Positions 47,104-58,112 of a stretch of 64,000 nucleotides of DNA are shown piece by piece; position 1 is the first letter of the stretch; each line of letters opens with the position of its first letter. The notes under the pieces were generated by a model that was not told where the DNA came from, searched no databases, and saw nothing but the letters and a program-made list of their open reading frames with translations. Source of the stretch: Favolaschia claudopus (lineage: Eukaryota > Basidiomycota > Agaricomycetes > Agaricales > Mycenaceae). Location: the NCBI GenBank assembly GCA_037176885.1, contig JAWWNJ010000001.1, forward strand, positions 496,001 through 560,000, written 5' to 3'. A program made the position numbers and the translations under genes.

Positions 47104-48836
47104 GTGGGGCCAGGACCTGTGCCTTCAATTTCGAATTCACCACTCATGGTCCCTTTAACAGTTCAGATTTCGCACTCACTTGCTGCTTTCAAAGCCGACG
47201 GCCCTGCACTGCCGGTTGTAGATGCTCGCGTTTCAAGGCCAACGGCCCCGGTGCACATGCACGTTGCCACAGGGGATTCCCAGGCTTTGACAGAAAGTCA
47301 CGGGGTAAAATTCCCTTTCCTGGAGTTGCTAATAACTCAATTCTGGAATTCATTCTTTCTTACTATGTTTGTGCTTCCTAGTGCGGAATCTATCCTTGAC
47401 GATGTAACTGAGTCTTTCCATTCTGTTCCACCTCTATTGAAATATTATTCAGGGGAACCCAGAAGTCCTTTGTAGCATGGAGAATTTACTGGAGGAAGAA
47501 GTTTTGCTGAGAGATCAGGCAAGCAGACGGCTGCAGGCCACTGACATCTCCCAGGAGTTCCCCAGTGTGAGTTGGCATGTCTATTTACAATGTAATCTGA
47601 CCACCTTGCAGACTCATTTGCTCACAGTTAGTGCCATATATTCTGCTATGAGAGAAAGCAAGGTGTGTACATGGAGTCAGACATTGTTTGCTGTGGACAG
47701 CTCAATATCCCAGCAATATTCTTCCTTTTACTTTGCCATGCTCATGGCTACTGGGGAGGCTTCCCGCCCCGTTTCTGTGCTGGTGCCCAAGCTTCTTGAT
47801 CACGATCAGAGCTTTGACCATACAATCCGCTGTTTGGACTACATGCCTCTGATGACGGGAATGTTCCCTTGCGAACCATTTCGAACTCATACACTGTATG
47901 CCAGTCTTCCAGAATTTGGACTGCGGTTTGCAGTTTGTGTGTGCGAACAGCGTGATCATATCTACGGATTTCCCAGCAATGCTTTTGTCAATGGACTACT
48001 CGGTTGCAACACTCCAGGCTGGTTTGGAAACGTACTGGTGGTTCAAATGAACAGTGATAATACAGATATTACACATTTTACTTCCAATGCCAAAGAATTG
48101 TTTGCAATTGTTTTTGCAACAAGACGGTAAATTATCTTTTGGTTTTTCTCCGTGTTTCACTTTGCCCTCATAAAGTGTTATATAGGATCCTTTCAACCTG
48201 TTTTCGTGAGCTGACGAATGAGCTATTACCGGTGCGCATATGACAAGATTCTTCATATTTTCGTCTCAAAATATCATGATCAGATTGTTCCTCGTCTTGC
48301 CATGTAAGCATGTTCCCATGTACTCCAGATGGAAACTCTTATGAATCAATCTATCAGGAAACGAAAGACAATCAGTGAATGGTTCATACACAATCGCCAT
48401 GTACTGTTTTCATTTCCCATGCCAAAAAAAACTGATCATGATCAATCTGTTAGGCACTTTCCATTGGTGTACAAGCTTTCCTTTTTTCAGTTCAAGAAGA
48501 ACTGCCTATCAAAGTCACAGCCACCAGTGATCCAGGGTCCACTTTGAACAGCATTAGTGACCTAGTGTACACACCCTGGCTGTTTGGAAACACCTATCAA
48601 TTTTTGGGACATGTTGCTCTTGATGTGCAAGTGGATGGGGTGTGTTGGACGGTACTTCATATTTGCCAGCACGAAATCAAGTTCAAAAACCTGTTCAAGA
48701 ACAGTACAATATCTACTCTGCTGGGGCTGGAGTGGCTTGGCAATGTGATGGCTTTCAAGAAAGATAACTACCAATATGTTGGTGTTGGAGATATGGGTGA
48801 TGATTTTCTGATGGCACATCGTGCAGTTCAGGTGTG
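47104..48836 (+). CDS. Protein of unknown function, cargo of the nested element
   Basis: The strongest exon is 47477-48127 (starts MENLLEEEVLLRDQASRRLQ). It has a short coiled start and ordinary protein composition (LLGCNTPGWFGNVLVVQMNS), ending at a GTAAAT donor. A second good exon begins after TTTTTTCAG at 48491 and runs to a stop at 48834-48836 (LVYTPWLFGNTYQFLGHVAL .. LGLEWLGNVMAFKKDNYQYV). An upstream frame (47104-47475) may be an earlier exon. I recognise no domain. Placement beside the RNase H1-N-like gene, both inside young inverted repeats, suggests captured or selfish cargo. Confidence 0.5.
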
Positions 48837-49487
48837 AGTTGTTACAGTCTTTCTCCCTGTAATACAAAGACATCCACTCACTGTTAAATTAGTGCTCTGA
48901 AACAATATGTCTGCCAGTGAGGTTGATGACAGCAAAAGGAGTACTCTTGCAGTCTTGATATTGCAGGCTAAGGAGTCACTTTACGTGGAATTTCTACACC
49001 AAAGAATTGTGTACACTGGTGTCAATTTTATGAGTAGGGTATTGGAACAGATATTGGAACTATACATGATCAGAGCCAAAAAAACACTTTTTATTACTTC
49101 AGTTTGAAACATCACTGCTCCCATCAATGATAGGGCCACATGTGATGTCACCCATTGCATCACCAATGGTGGGACCTGGTATTAGCCAGGCGCACCATAG
49201 AAGGCTTCTGGGATAACCTTTATAAGGGAATTGAAGTTGATTATGATGATTATCATGTTATTCTAGATCATAGATCATTGCTAGTGCTGCCAGGCCGCCA
49301 GGTCGAGGCCCTCGGAGGTGAGGTGACCTTGGTACTCAAAAACCGGTTAGCACTAGAGAAACATGTTTGCTCATGAGTGGGTCACCAGAGCCTAGCTGAA
49401 CTTTTCCGTGGCTCAAACATGGGCCATCACCTCAAGGTACCTCGATCTCGCCTTTGCAAGAAACTTGCAAGAAACTGGTCCTCACAT

Positions 49488-49935
49488 AGCTATTGATTCA
49501 GAATAGGCCCTGAACCTTTTTTTTTCTTTGAACATATGTTTTTCAGATTATGGTTGGAATCTGAATCCTAATCAATTCATAGAGAATCCCCATCATTCGA
49601 TGGAATCCCAATCAATGCTGTCATAGAAAATTGCCTTTTTTAGCAAGTCTTTTATTTCCTTTTTGGTTTGTTTGGTTCATTATTTCCCTACTATTTCCCA
49701 GCCCTGGAAATGGAAATTTTCCCACACCGGGAAATAATGGGGAAATACCGGGGAAATATCAGGGAAATATTCTATTTCCCTAGCCTGGAAATATCTGGGA
49801 AATTTAAGGGAAATAATTTATTTCCCTAGTATTTCCCTGGCCTGTAAATAATAGGGAAATAATAGGGAGATATTCTATTTCCCGCCTATTTCCCAGCTAT
49901 TTCCCGGCCCTGGAAATGATGGTGTGCCCCCAGTG
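49488..49935 (-). repeat. Right terminal inverted repeat of the nested element
   Basis: Complement of 43341-43791, as described there. The inner limit was set where the AATCAATAGCT match ends. Confidence 0.92.
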
Positions 49936-51042
49936 AAAACGGGACGCGAATTCTTCGGTCAGCAAGTACGAGTGGTTGGCGGGGCAAGTGGGGACAAGAA
50001 AGCTTTTGTCGGTGATGCTTTCAAAGGGCAGACGGGTCAAGTAGTTGGCGGAACGCTAGCACAACGGTCTCCGTATCAAAACTCGTCGCAGCGGGAATCG
50101 TTGGAAGAGACTGTTGACCACGTTCTACGAGGTGAAAAGCACATCTGGAGGGGAGCTATGATGCACGTTCAACTTGAAGGGCCGACTCCGCGGCGAGTGC
50201 AGGTCGCGATTGACCATTTGCAGGACACCAAGTGAGTACCGTCTAAGTGTCGAGTAAGCTTATTCTGATCGATATATCTTCTAGTACCCGTCTCCCCCTG
50301 ATATCATCCGGCCACGTTCCATGGACGGGTCCACCCCGAGCTGTTACACCCCCGCCTCCCCCCGAAGAAGCTGTTTGGTTCGATACACTAGCTCCTCGAG
50401 ATCCCAAAGAACAGATGGAATTAGACGCTCGAAAAGGTACGCATCTCAATTTTTTTTCCAGCATCACTTGTCTCACCAACCTCAGCGGAGCAATTCGGTA
50501 CTTGGCTGTGTCAACCAGCCCTTGCTGGGAAGCGTCTCGACATCCAGGTCGACGTCTCCGTTGTGCCAGCACATTGGGCTCAGAAATGGCCGAAAAAATT
50601 GGCTTCTTCGCACGGGGAGACTGGATACGTCGTGATGAAGCACTCATTCGACCCCAAACGAAAGAAAGCGCTGGCGAAGATCGGGGTCATGGCTTCAAAT
50701 CTTCATTGCCCTGTCGAGAATCTGAAGCCCATGCGCACTCTCTTCGTCCCACACATCCACGCGGGGAGGGAGAGCATCTCAGAGCGCGCTGTGCGTGTAG
50801 TTGTCATCGGTCCAGATGTTGCCGGTAATAATCAGCATCTGGGACAATATGCTCGTGTTATGCCGTTCAAGTCTCAATTGAAAGACGCTGTCCAAGTCCG
50901 TTTCGCCCTACCGGAAGGCGGAATAGGAAATTTCCCACTTTTCTCATTGTGTCGCGCGTTGAATAGGCAGCCAGCGGGGGAAAAAGACATGGTTTCCCGA
51001 TTTTCTCTATCCGATCCGACGCAAAATGTAGACGATATATGA
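49936..51042 (+). pseudogene. SPT5-like elongation-factor mimic, C-terminal part
   Basis: It continues the gene cut at 43,340. After the AAA duplication it reads TGREFFGQQVRVVGG (KOW-like), then FVGDAFKGQTGQVVGGTLAQ. An exon after a ~50-nt intron has TPPPPPEEAVWFDTLAPRDP, and the last exon runs from ASLVSPTSAEQFGTWLCQPA through GETGYVVMKHSFDPKRKK to GNFPLFSLCRALNRQPA, with a stop at 51040-51042. The frame is open across these exons. Without the first half it has no start codon of its own. See the N-terminal entry for function. Confidence 0.8.
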
Positions 51043-52128
51043 TCGATCCGAATAAGTACATGATCCTCCCAAATAAGTAGAAATTGTATTTTGGTCTGAC
51101 GCAATGGAATAAAAAGGTGACGCGGGACATGTGACCGCGTCCCTTCCTTTTCCTTTACCCCCAATGGCCAAGAACGACAAGAAGTCTGCCCCCAAGGCCA
51201 AACCCGCATCAGGTCAAAAGAAGACGACCGTGAAACCTCCAGAAACACTCGACGAGAAAGAAGCGCGTCTCGCGGCGAAGGAAGCCAACCTCGCTGAACG
51301 CGAGGCCGAGTTGGGTATGTCGCGTCGCTCTCAGTAACAGAAACGCGCTGATCATTCCTTCAGATGGCAAAGCTCGTGCATTAAAGCGTAAGCGACAAGC
51401 CAAGCTGATCCCTGCGCCCCCGGGTCAGTCCGGCCGCAAGAAAGGTGGATACAATCTCCAGGAAGTATTGGAACTGAGCGACAAGGATTACCAGCGGCGT
51501 TACGTGAGCCACTAGATCTTTTGCTACGTCTGCACCTACTGACACGACTCATCAGCGTATGGTTAAGCGATTCACCTACGAACACATGTCGAACTTTGAG
51601 GCATATGGACACCAATCGAAGCAAAAGGCTCAGCAAATGTTGATTAAAGTAGTTATTCGTCTCTTGACCTCTCGTCATATTCGTGGAGCTTACCTCAAAC
51701 AGGTTCAAGAGGGCATTCCCTATTTCAGACAATTTGAAAATGCATGGGCTGCGAAGGAGATCGCGCGGACCTTTCTGGGCGGCGAGCAAAAAAGGCGGAG
51801 GAAAGACGATGCAGAAGAGGAGGCCGCATGGGCGAGGGAACAGGCGGAGTTGGATGAAGAGCCCAGCTCAAAGCGTCCTAAACTACCTACTTCCTCAAAG
51901 CATAAATCTAAGGCCACTCAGAAAAGAACGGTACGCCATTTCTTCCTGTCTACTATCTTCTCTGACTCTTTGTATCTTTAGTCCAAGCGCAAAATCGTGG
52001 AGAGTCCATCAGAGTCGGAGGAGGATGCTGCGGTCTTGTCTGCGGGTCCTGATGATGACGATACGGACTGGGAGGATATAGAAGAAGAGGACGACAGCTC
52101 TGATGTGAAGCAAGTGAGGATGGACGAT

Positions 52129-52325
52129 GTAAGTTCCCAGTGTTTATTATGCCTCCCACACCTACTCCTTCTTTTCCAGGCGAACGAGCAGGGACGGTTC
52201 CCCGACAACGACGATCAAACGGTCGATGTCAGTACCCAGGATTTATTATCCTTCGCATACCCACTCATTTTCTCCAGGAATACGACCAAGGATACTTCCC
52301 CGACAACGACGATGATCCCCGGGAG
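52129..52325 (+). repeat. Tandemly duplicated intron-exon unit
   Basis: Intron 52129-52179 plus exon 52180-52227, and intron 52228-52277 plus the exon from 52278, are copies of each other (unit ~98 bp). The introns share CCCAG.(G)TTTATTAT..CC..C.CA.AC..CTC.TTTTC.CCAG. The exons share GA.CA.GGA....TTCCCCGACAACGACGAT, giving QGRFPDNDD and QGYFPDNDD. Confidence 0.8.
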
Positions 52326-53544
52326 TTCCACGACCACGTCATCATTGTAGATGAAAAGGTTTGTTGTTTTTCATACGTTTAGGCCATCGCTGATCACAAT
52401 TAGGAAAATCGAGCTCCCAGCCCCGCGTCTCCCGCTGCAGCTGGCGTACAAACCCTCGCAACCCCTGCCAAGAAGATTGACAAGGGTAAAGGGAGAGCCC
52501 ACACCGCGCAGGTCTCACGGGCAGCTCGAAACAAAAACGCCACCGAAAATCCAGAAGCGGCTCTGACCTGGGAGACACTTCCAAAGACATGCCCAAGTAT
52601 TCTGTGCACCGATGCGCTGCCTCGTGAACCCGTCGCAAAAATTCTATCCCTATTCGAGAAGCGCCGTGCGCAACAAAAGCTCGGCGACAAAGGCGTGCAC
52701 ATCATCGAGCTAGAAATATGTTCCGCCATAACTACGGAGCGTCGCAAGGGAGCGGTATTCGCGTTGGGCCAGCGCAGGCAGTGGCTTCCAGAATTTGATC
52801 CACAGGATTTGGCGCGTCGTCTGGTGGAGAACGAGTTGTGCAACTCCTATGTGCAGATGATCCTCGAACCATACTACTTGGCATCGCAGCCAATTTGGGA
52901 GGAGTTTCTCCTGGCGATAAATTACAAGCTCCTGGCCTTCGAGGGTTCACAAAATAAGAGAGAATTCCCTGCCCTGTTGGAGCATCGGTCATGCGGCTAG
53001 TAAGTCTTGTGTGCTCGACCATGTTGTTGCGACTCAAGCGATTCGCAGTTATGGACCTCAGGGCGTGTACTTGATCACATCATGCCTTCGACGATTCATT
53101 TCGACGATCACCGACCGCATGAATCTAGAAGTAATGCTATACAACACCGTGGATAACATTGTTGCCCACGACGAGGTCAATTTCAACTATAACGACTTCG
53201 CGTCGGCCAATCACATCAGCCTTCAAGATTTCGTGGATTGGATTCTGGTCCCGTATGCAGCCACACGGCTCATCATGCAGGATCTTGGGTACGACAACTA
53301 CGACAACGCCTCCTTCGAGAGACTCAGCAGCAAAGAGTACGGAGAGCTATTCAATCCGGAAGACGATTTCGACGAGGCTGCTGATGATGTTTTGCGCACC
53401 AACGCGCGTGAGATGAGGAAGCTTGCCGGGGGCGCAACAATTCCATATCCTGCACCCGCGACTCAAACCCGCTGAGCCCCCCGCCACTTCCGCTTCCTCG
53501 GTAGGCGAAGGGAGCACGCGACCCGCTCCCCCGGCTCTGCCGTC

Positions 53545-54054
53545 CAGCTCACGCGACACCCCTCCCGTCACGCATCAAACATATGCCCCTGCTTCCGTAG
53601 TCCGAGCGATCGCGCCTCCCGCTCCCAACGCCTCGCAATCGAGCTCACGCGACACCCCTCCCGTCACGCATCAAACATATGCCCCTGCTTCCGTAGTCCG
53701 AGCGGTCGCGCGTCCCGCTCCCAACGCCTCGCAATCGAGCTCACGCGACACCCCTCCCGTCACGCATCAAATGTATGCCCCTGCTTCCGTAGTCCGAGCG
53801 ATCGCGCCTCCCGCTCCCAACGCCTCGCAATCGAGCTCACGCGACACCCCTCCCGTCACGCATCAAATGTATGCCCCTGCTTCCGTAGTCCGAGCGATCG
53901 CGCCTCCCGCTCCCAACGCCTCGCAATCGAGCTCACGCGACACCCCTCCCGTCACGCATCAAATGTATGCCCCTGCTTCCGTAGTCCGAGCGATCGCGCC
54001 TCCCGCTCCCAACGCCTCGCAATCGAGCTCACGCGACACCCTTCTTGACACGCG
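53545..54054 (+). repeat. 96-bp coding tandem repeat, five copies plus a partial
   Basis: Copies begin at 53545, 53641, 53737, 53833 and 53929, with a partial at 54025. Each encodes 32 residues (SSSRDTPPVTHQ.., ..YAPASVVRAIAPPAPNAS..). Copies differ at only a few bases (ACATATG against ATGTATG; CGATCGCGCC against CGGTCGCGCG), so the array expanded recently. Confidence 0.93.
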
Positions 54055-54837
54055 CCAACCCCACGTCGGTGGAAGCGGCTCACTTTTTGCTGCTTCCCCA
54101 TGGCTCGGTCCTAAATCTCCGCCTTCCTCCGCCTTCGGAGATGCTTTCGTTCCCTCAAGCTCTGCTCTCAACAACCGTCGATATATGTTTCCCACAACTG
54201 CATCTCCCTTCGGTGGCCCCAGCACCTCTTCTCACAGATATCCTCATTCGTCGGTTACTCCGGGCAAGACTTATGTTGACGTACTCATGGGCCCCAAGCC
54301 AGTGACAGCACCCGTGAAGATGGAGCCATCGGGGCTTACCACACCGCTGCTCAACATATCCGCTCCTCCCAGACATCGTCGCGCATTGGCAGCTACGAGA
54401 CCTCCGTCTGTGCAAAACGCGGTGATGACGGAAAAATCCACGCCGCAAGTGATCGAGGTCGACGAAGACGCCTCTGTGGCCAAACCGACGACAAAACCAG
54501 TTGAGGTTGTGGCAGGGGGTACAGCGACACTCAAGGTCGGTGTTGCCGTTTTTCTTCGAAACATAACTGACGCCTTGGGTGGTTATAGATTAAGTTGCCT
54601 CCCCCAAAAGGCGTGGTGCAGAAGCCAATAACGCTTGCGGACTACGAAGAGGTGAGCCGTATCTGAAGATCAATAGACTTCGCTGATTTTCTGCCCGTTC
54701 AGCCCGTTAAGCCCAATCAGAAGGCAACGAAAACAAAGCAGGTAAAGAAACAAAATCCGAAGGCCCCTGGCGCTGTAAAGGATAGCGGAGATGCGAAAAC
54801 ACGGCGCACGAGCAAGCGCCTGAATCCTGAGAACTAA

Positions 54838-55548
54838 TAGGTTTCAAAGTTTGGACTTTGTCATGGACTAGGACTTTTTCGCAGATTTTTTCTTGGACTC
54901 TCTCGTAGACTTACTTACCGTAGCATGAACTAACTAGCACTACCATCACGTATAACCCGAACTACTGTAGAATAACCATTTTGAAGAACTACGTAGCGCC
55001 GAAAAAAAGATTTGCCTCCGTGTTTATTGTTGTTTACTCGACACGGTCAATAGCGTGTTTGTTATTGTTGATGCGTTTGTTGACGCGTCTCTTCCTTTCC
55101 TCCCACCACCCTGCCCGACCCCGCGCTTTCTGCAGCCTTCTACGCGTCGCATACGGCACACACTGACTCTAGATGTCGCCCAACACCTCCCAACCGCCTT
55201 GTAGTGTCTCCTTGGCAGGTTGCTTGCCCGCTCGCAAGGCTGACGCGTCCGACGCGTCAGGTTTCCTCTGTCGTCAACGGGCGCCACCACACGCGAAAAT
55301 CGGTCACCCACGGCGTTTTTGGACCCCATGACGCGTCCTGTCTTCATTTTGACGCGTCTGAGGGAGGCGAGAGGGTCACATGTCGCGTTGTTGACGCGCT
55401 CTACCTCCCCCTCGATCGCTTGATGATCCGCGTCTGACGAGCTCTCTCCATTGCTGAGGGTCCCAGAGCTCGCTCTCTGGCTTTCCAAGACGCGGCATCC
55501 AGTCGGTAGCCGGTCCTCATCACTCGGTCTGACGCAAAAACAACAAGC
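54838..55548. other. Intergenic in the transposon, with an ACGCGT cluster
   Basis: Six ACGCGT hexamers occur at 55083, 55142, 55243, 55252, 55331 and 55352, mostly as TGACGCGTC. ACGCGT is the MluI cell-cycle box of yeast MBF-type factors. The cluster lies just upstream of the microexon-rich gene and could be its promoter, which is inference. Confidence 0.5.
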
Positions 55549-57719
55549 ATGCACCGAGGTCGTCAACTCGTGCCGGGTCCTGCTCTCCTAGGGATGTCCG
55601 CGACGGTTATCGTGGAGTTCAGGTCGGTGCATGTCGCGGTGCATTTAACGGTGCGTGTACTCGTATGCTTTGTTTAGTCCAGCGATGCTAACTACTTCAC
55701 GCGCAGGATATGTGCTCTTGTTCTCCGCGTCACGCTGGACCCCTGACTTGTATTTGACGGCGACGACAACTTCCAGTTTAAGCCCGAGGAATAGGCCAAT
55801 AATATCAACGGCTTTCATCAGTACAAATGCGGTCGTCAGCACCCAGCTGCTTCATCCTACGCTCTGCTCCGTCCTACGCTCACACTGAGGTTGCAGGATT
55901 TCGCTTCCCAATCAAATCTCCGCATCGCCGTCTCTTGCACGGTGTTTCTTCTTGCTGATCCATATGGATATGGGTATTATACCAGCTCAAACAGCATATC
56001 GACTTGGGCGTCAACTGGTCGTGAGTGCATCTTGACACCATTGCAAATACACGGGTGCGTTGATCAGCATCCTCTACTTACGGGTTTTCTCGTTGACTGA
56101 CAAGCACAACAGCGTCGGACGTACAGAGGCCCTGCGGCAAGTCATCCCGCTCCATGAGTGACGCCACGTCTGACCACCTCCCGGGACTTGAAAGGATGCG
56201 GCGGGGCCTTCACGTCGTCGAATTGATATCCAGGTAAGTGCTTAATCTGGTGCTTTTTTCTAAGTGTTATCCTAACTAGTTCATTGCGTGTTACACGCGC
56301 AAAAAATACCGAGGGAAGTTGCCATCTGGGTAAGTGCGCCGCTATTTTTACGGGTCTGCGCTCCTGACGCGATAAAATTGTGCAGCGCAGGGTTGATGAT
56401 GGAGCGGGTACGTGGGCCGCTCATTTGCAAACAGAGTCTCAAATCCGGTCCACATAGGTATAGTGATCAGGATTGCTGCCTTCGGCTGCGAAGGATGTGC
56501 GCGGTGAGTCGCTTCGCTGTACATTTATCAGGACTGATTTATTCTCGTGACTTTTGTATAGGTCGGCTTTGTGACCCAGTTGAAGCTTAAGGTAGGATTA
56601 TACAGGTATCGCGAACACTTCGGGCGACTGATTCGTGTATAGATCTTCCACTTGCCGCTCACAGTTGACTTCGCTGCTGCTTTCTAGTGGTTTTGATGCG
56701 GATTGAAGACTGGTCAACACTGTGATGTTCCATCATCGGCAGGTACGGGCGTCTGCTTTGTGTTTGGGTACAATGCTGACACTTGGACTTCAGGAGTCGT
56801 GAGTTGGAGCTGGCATCGTGCGACTTGAGCTAAGTTCCCGTTAAAATGTGCCGACGATGGCTGATGTATTCTGGAAGGCACGGTTGTTCGTGATACGTGC
56901 TATTCAAGGGCAGTCAAAGGTATGGTTTGCTTTATACTCGGACTTGAACCTGCCGCAAACTTGGTACCATTGTAGGTCGGTGGACTCGCCATCCGGCGCT
57001 AGGAGAGTACGAGTCGCAACCTTCGACGGTGTGCGATTCAAATAAGATATGTATTCATTTTCTCACATCATGTGCAGCGAGAGGCTGCCGCAGCGCAGCA
57101 TTATTGATGCAGTAAGTTCTTCTCGCTCGACTGGGTTCTGCTATGTCGCTTGCTAACGGGAATTTCTTTGATAGATCGGTCGACATGAATTTGGACCTTT
57201 GAAGGTATGTAAGATATAAGATATAGTTCATACAATGGCTAACATATGGTGGACAGCACCGGCTCACTATGCGCGCCGGTATTAAAAGGTACATTTCCGT
57301 CTGTACGAGAATCTCGCTGATTCCGCCCCACTCAGATGTTGCGAAACAACGGGCAACGGGACGACACGTACCATTCAAAAAGGTACATCGTTACCTATAG
57401 GAGAATCTCGCTGACTTCACTCCCACTTGACGCTTAGATTTCGTGAACAATATGTGGTTTGGTTACAGCTAAGTGCCATTACATCGAGCGATGAATATGA
57501 TTCTGAGACATGTCATAGATCCACCGAAAACGCGTCTAGGTGAGTGCTGTGCGATGGTCAATACTTTGAGGATTCTGATATGAAGTTGGATAGGAGACGG
57601 CGGGTCGTTAACTCATGGGCGTGGTCTTGGAGGATATTTGCTCGGCCAGTGAGTGGGTAGCTCATCGAAGTTCCTTAACTGATTTCCTTTGCTAGGATTG
57701 TGAGGATTATCAATTGTAG
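55549..57719 (+). CDS. Putative microexon-rich gene (unknown function)
   Basis: At least thirteen GT..AG intervals of 46-79 nt occur in a row, many with CTAAC/CTGAC/CTGAT branch sites 8-30 nt before the acceptor. They leave exon-like blocks of 17-55 nt: 56280-56329, 56391-56407, 56458-56503, 56562-56591, 56878-56919, 56976-57006, 57078-57111, 57175-57204, 57257-57288, 57336-57382, 57438-57539, 57594-57648 and 57696-57719. From 56878 to 57288 one frame stays open over five blocks (..GRWTRHPALGDERLPQRS, IIDAIGRHEFGPLKHRLTMR). Skipping the 47-nt block at 57336 keeps it open to a stop at 57717-57719 (VNSWAWSWRIFARPDCEDYQ). Including that block gives a stop at 57470. The 5' half, including the start (an ATG lies at 55549), is not resolved. 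No domain is recognised. Confidence 0.5.
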
Positions 57720-57833
57720 GGGTATAATGGGCTATAGTACAGCTTGGTGGTGGTAGTAGTATGCTAGATTGAATAGTAATACAAGATTTTATCGGGAATT
57801 GGATCGAGCGTAAGCAAAGAGTACAATGACTGT

Positions 57834-58080
57834 GTAGACACAGTCAAGTGGACTGTGTGAATGCGCGCCAGATTGACTGTGAGGGTACTGCTAGGCTGGC
57901 TGTGAAGGCGCAGCTGCACTGACTGTGGGCCGCGGTCGGGCTGGCTGTGGTAGCGCAGCCAGGTTGACCGCAAAATTGGCCATAACGCAGCTGAGATGGC
58001 CGTGCGGGCACAGTCAGCCCGACCGCGGTTGCGCGGTCAGGCTGAGCCCATCCCACGGTCAAACAAGCCAGCGCTCGCGC
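57834..58080. repeat. Right subterminal palindrome array
   Basis: Many GACTGTG/CACAGTC and GCGGTCAG/CTGACCGC-type motifs are spaced 15-30 bp apart, mirroring the array inside the left border. Confidence 0.75.
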
Positions 58081-58112
58081 GGCTGTTCCGGCTGTGACTT
58101 CTCCCCACAGTG

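Larger units (their letters stand above)
43341..49935. mobile_element. Nested 6.6-kb CACTA-type element, young, without recognisable transposase
   Basis: It begins CACTGGGGGCACACCATC and ends with the exact complement. It has ~450-bp terminal inverted repeats and a 3-bp duplication AAA (43338-43340, 49936-49938). Both the CACTG start and the 3-bp duplication fit the CACTA/EnSpm superfamily. It interrupts the SPT5-like gene of the larger element; excision leaving one AAA restores MK-TGREFF in frame. Inside are an RNase H1-N-like gene (-) and a gene of unknown function (+), but no transposase that I can recognise. It probably depends on a transposase encoded elsewhere. Confidence 0.9.
51164..54837 (+). 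pseudogene. Third accessory protein of the large transposon (function unknown, one frame break)
   Basis: The start at 51164 reads MAKNDKKSAPKAKPASGQKK; an in-frame Met at 51131 is also possible. It continues as a Lys/Glu coiled coil (LDEKEARLAAKEANLAEREA). Exons with ELSDKDYQRRY and MVKRFTYEHMSNFEAYGHQS follow, then an acidic patch (DDDDTDWEDIEEEDD), two similar small exons, and a large exon (52,404-53,000) with KLGDKGVHIIELEICSAITT. The next exon (VEWILVPY-like DFVDWILVPYAATRLIMQD) ends in a frame break near a G5 run (53,428-53,432). Beyond it lie a Pro/Ser/Thr-rich region with five 32-residue repeats and a basic tail (KTRRTSKRLNPEN), with a stop at 54835-54837. No known domain is recognised. 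Basic ends and acidic patches suggest a nuclear protein. Confidence 0.65.
34842..58112. mobile_element. 23.3-kb CACTA/Plavaka-like transposon (16.7 kb without the nested insertion)
   Basis: The left end CACTGTAGAGAGAAGTCGCA and the right end (complement) CACTGTGGGGAGAAGTCACA form a terminal inverted repeat of about 36 bp with a few mismatches. A 4-bp duplication TAGG lies outside both ends (34838-34841, 58113-58116). Palindromic GACTGTG/CACAGTC arrays are found just inside each end. The interior holds, left to right, a GIY-YIG protein (+), a Tnp2/Plavaka-type transposase (-), an SPT5-like protein (+), a third accessory protein (+) and a microexon-rich gene (+). The borders are confirmed by the interrupted host frame. 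Several frame breaks suggest that the copy is no longer autonomous. Confidence 0.88.
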
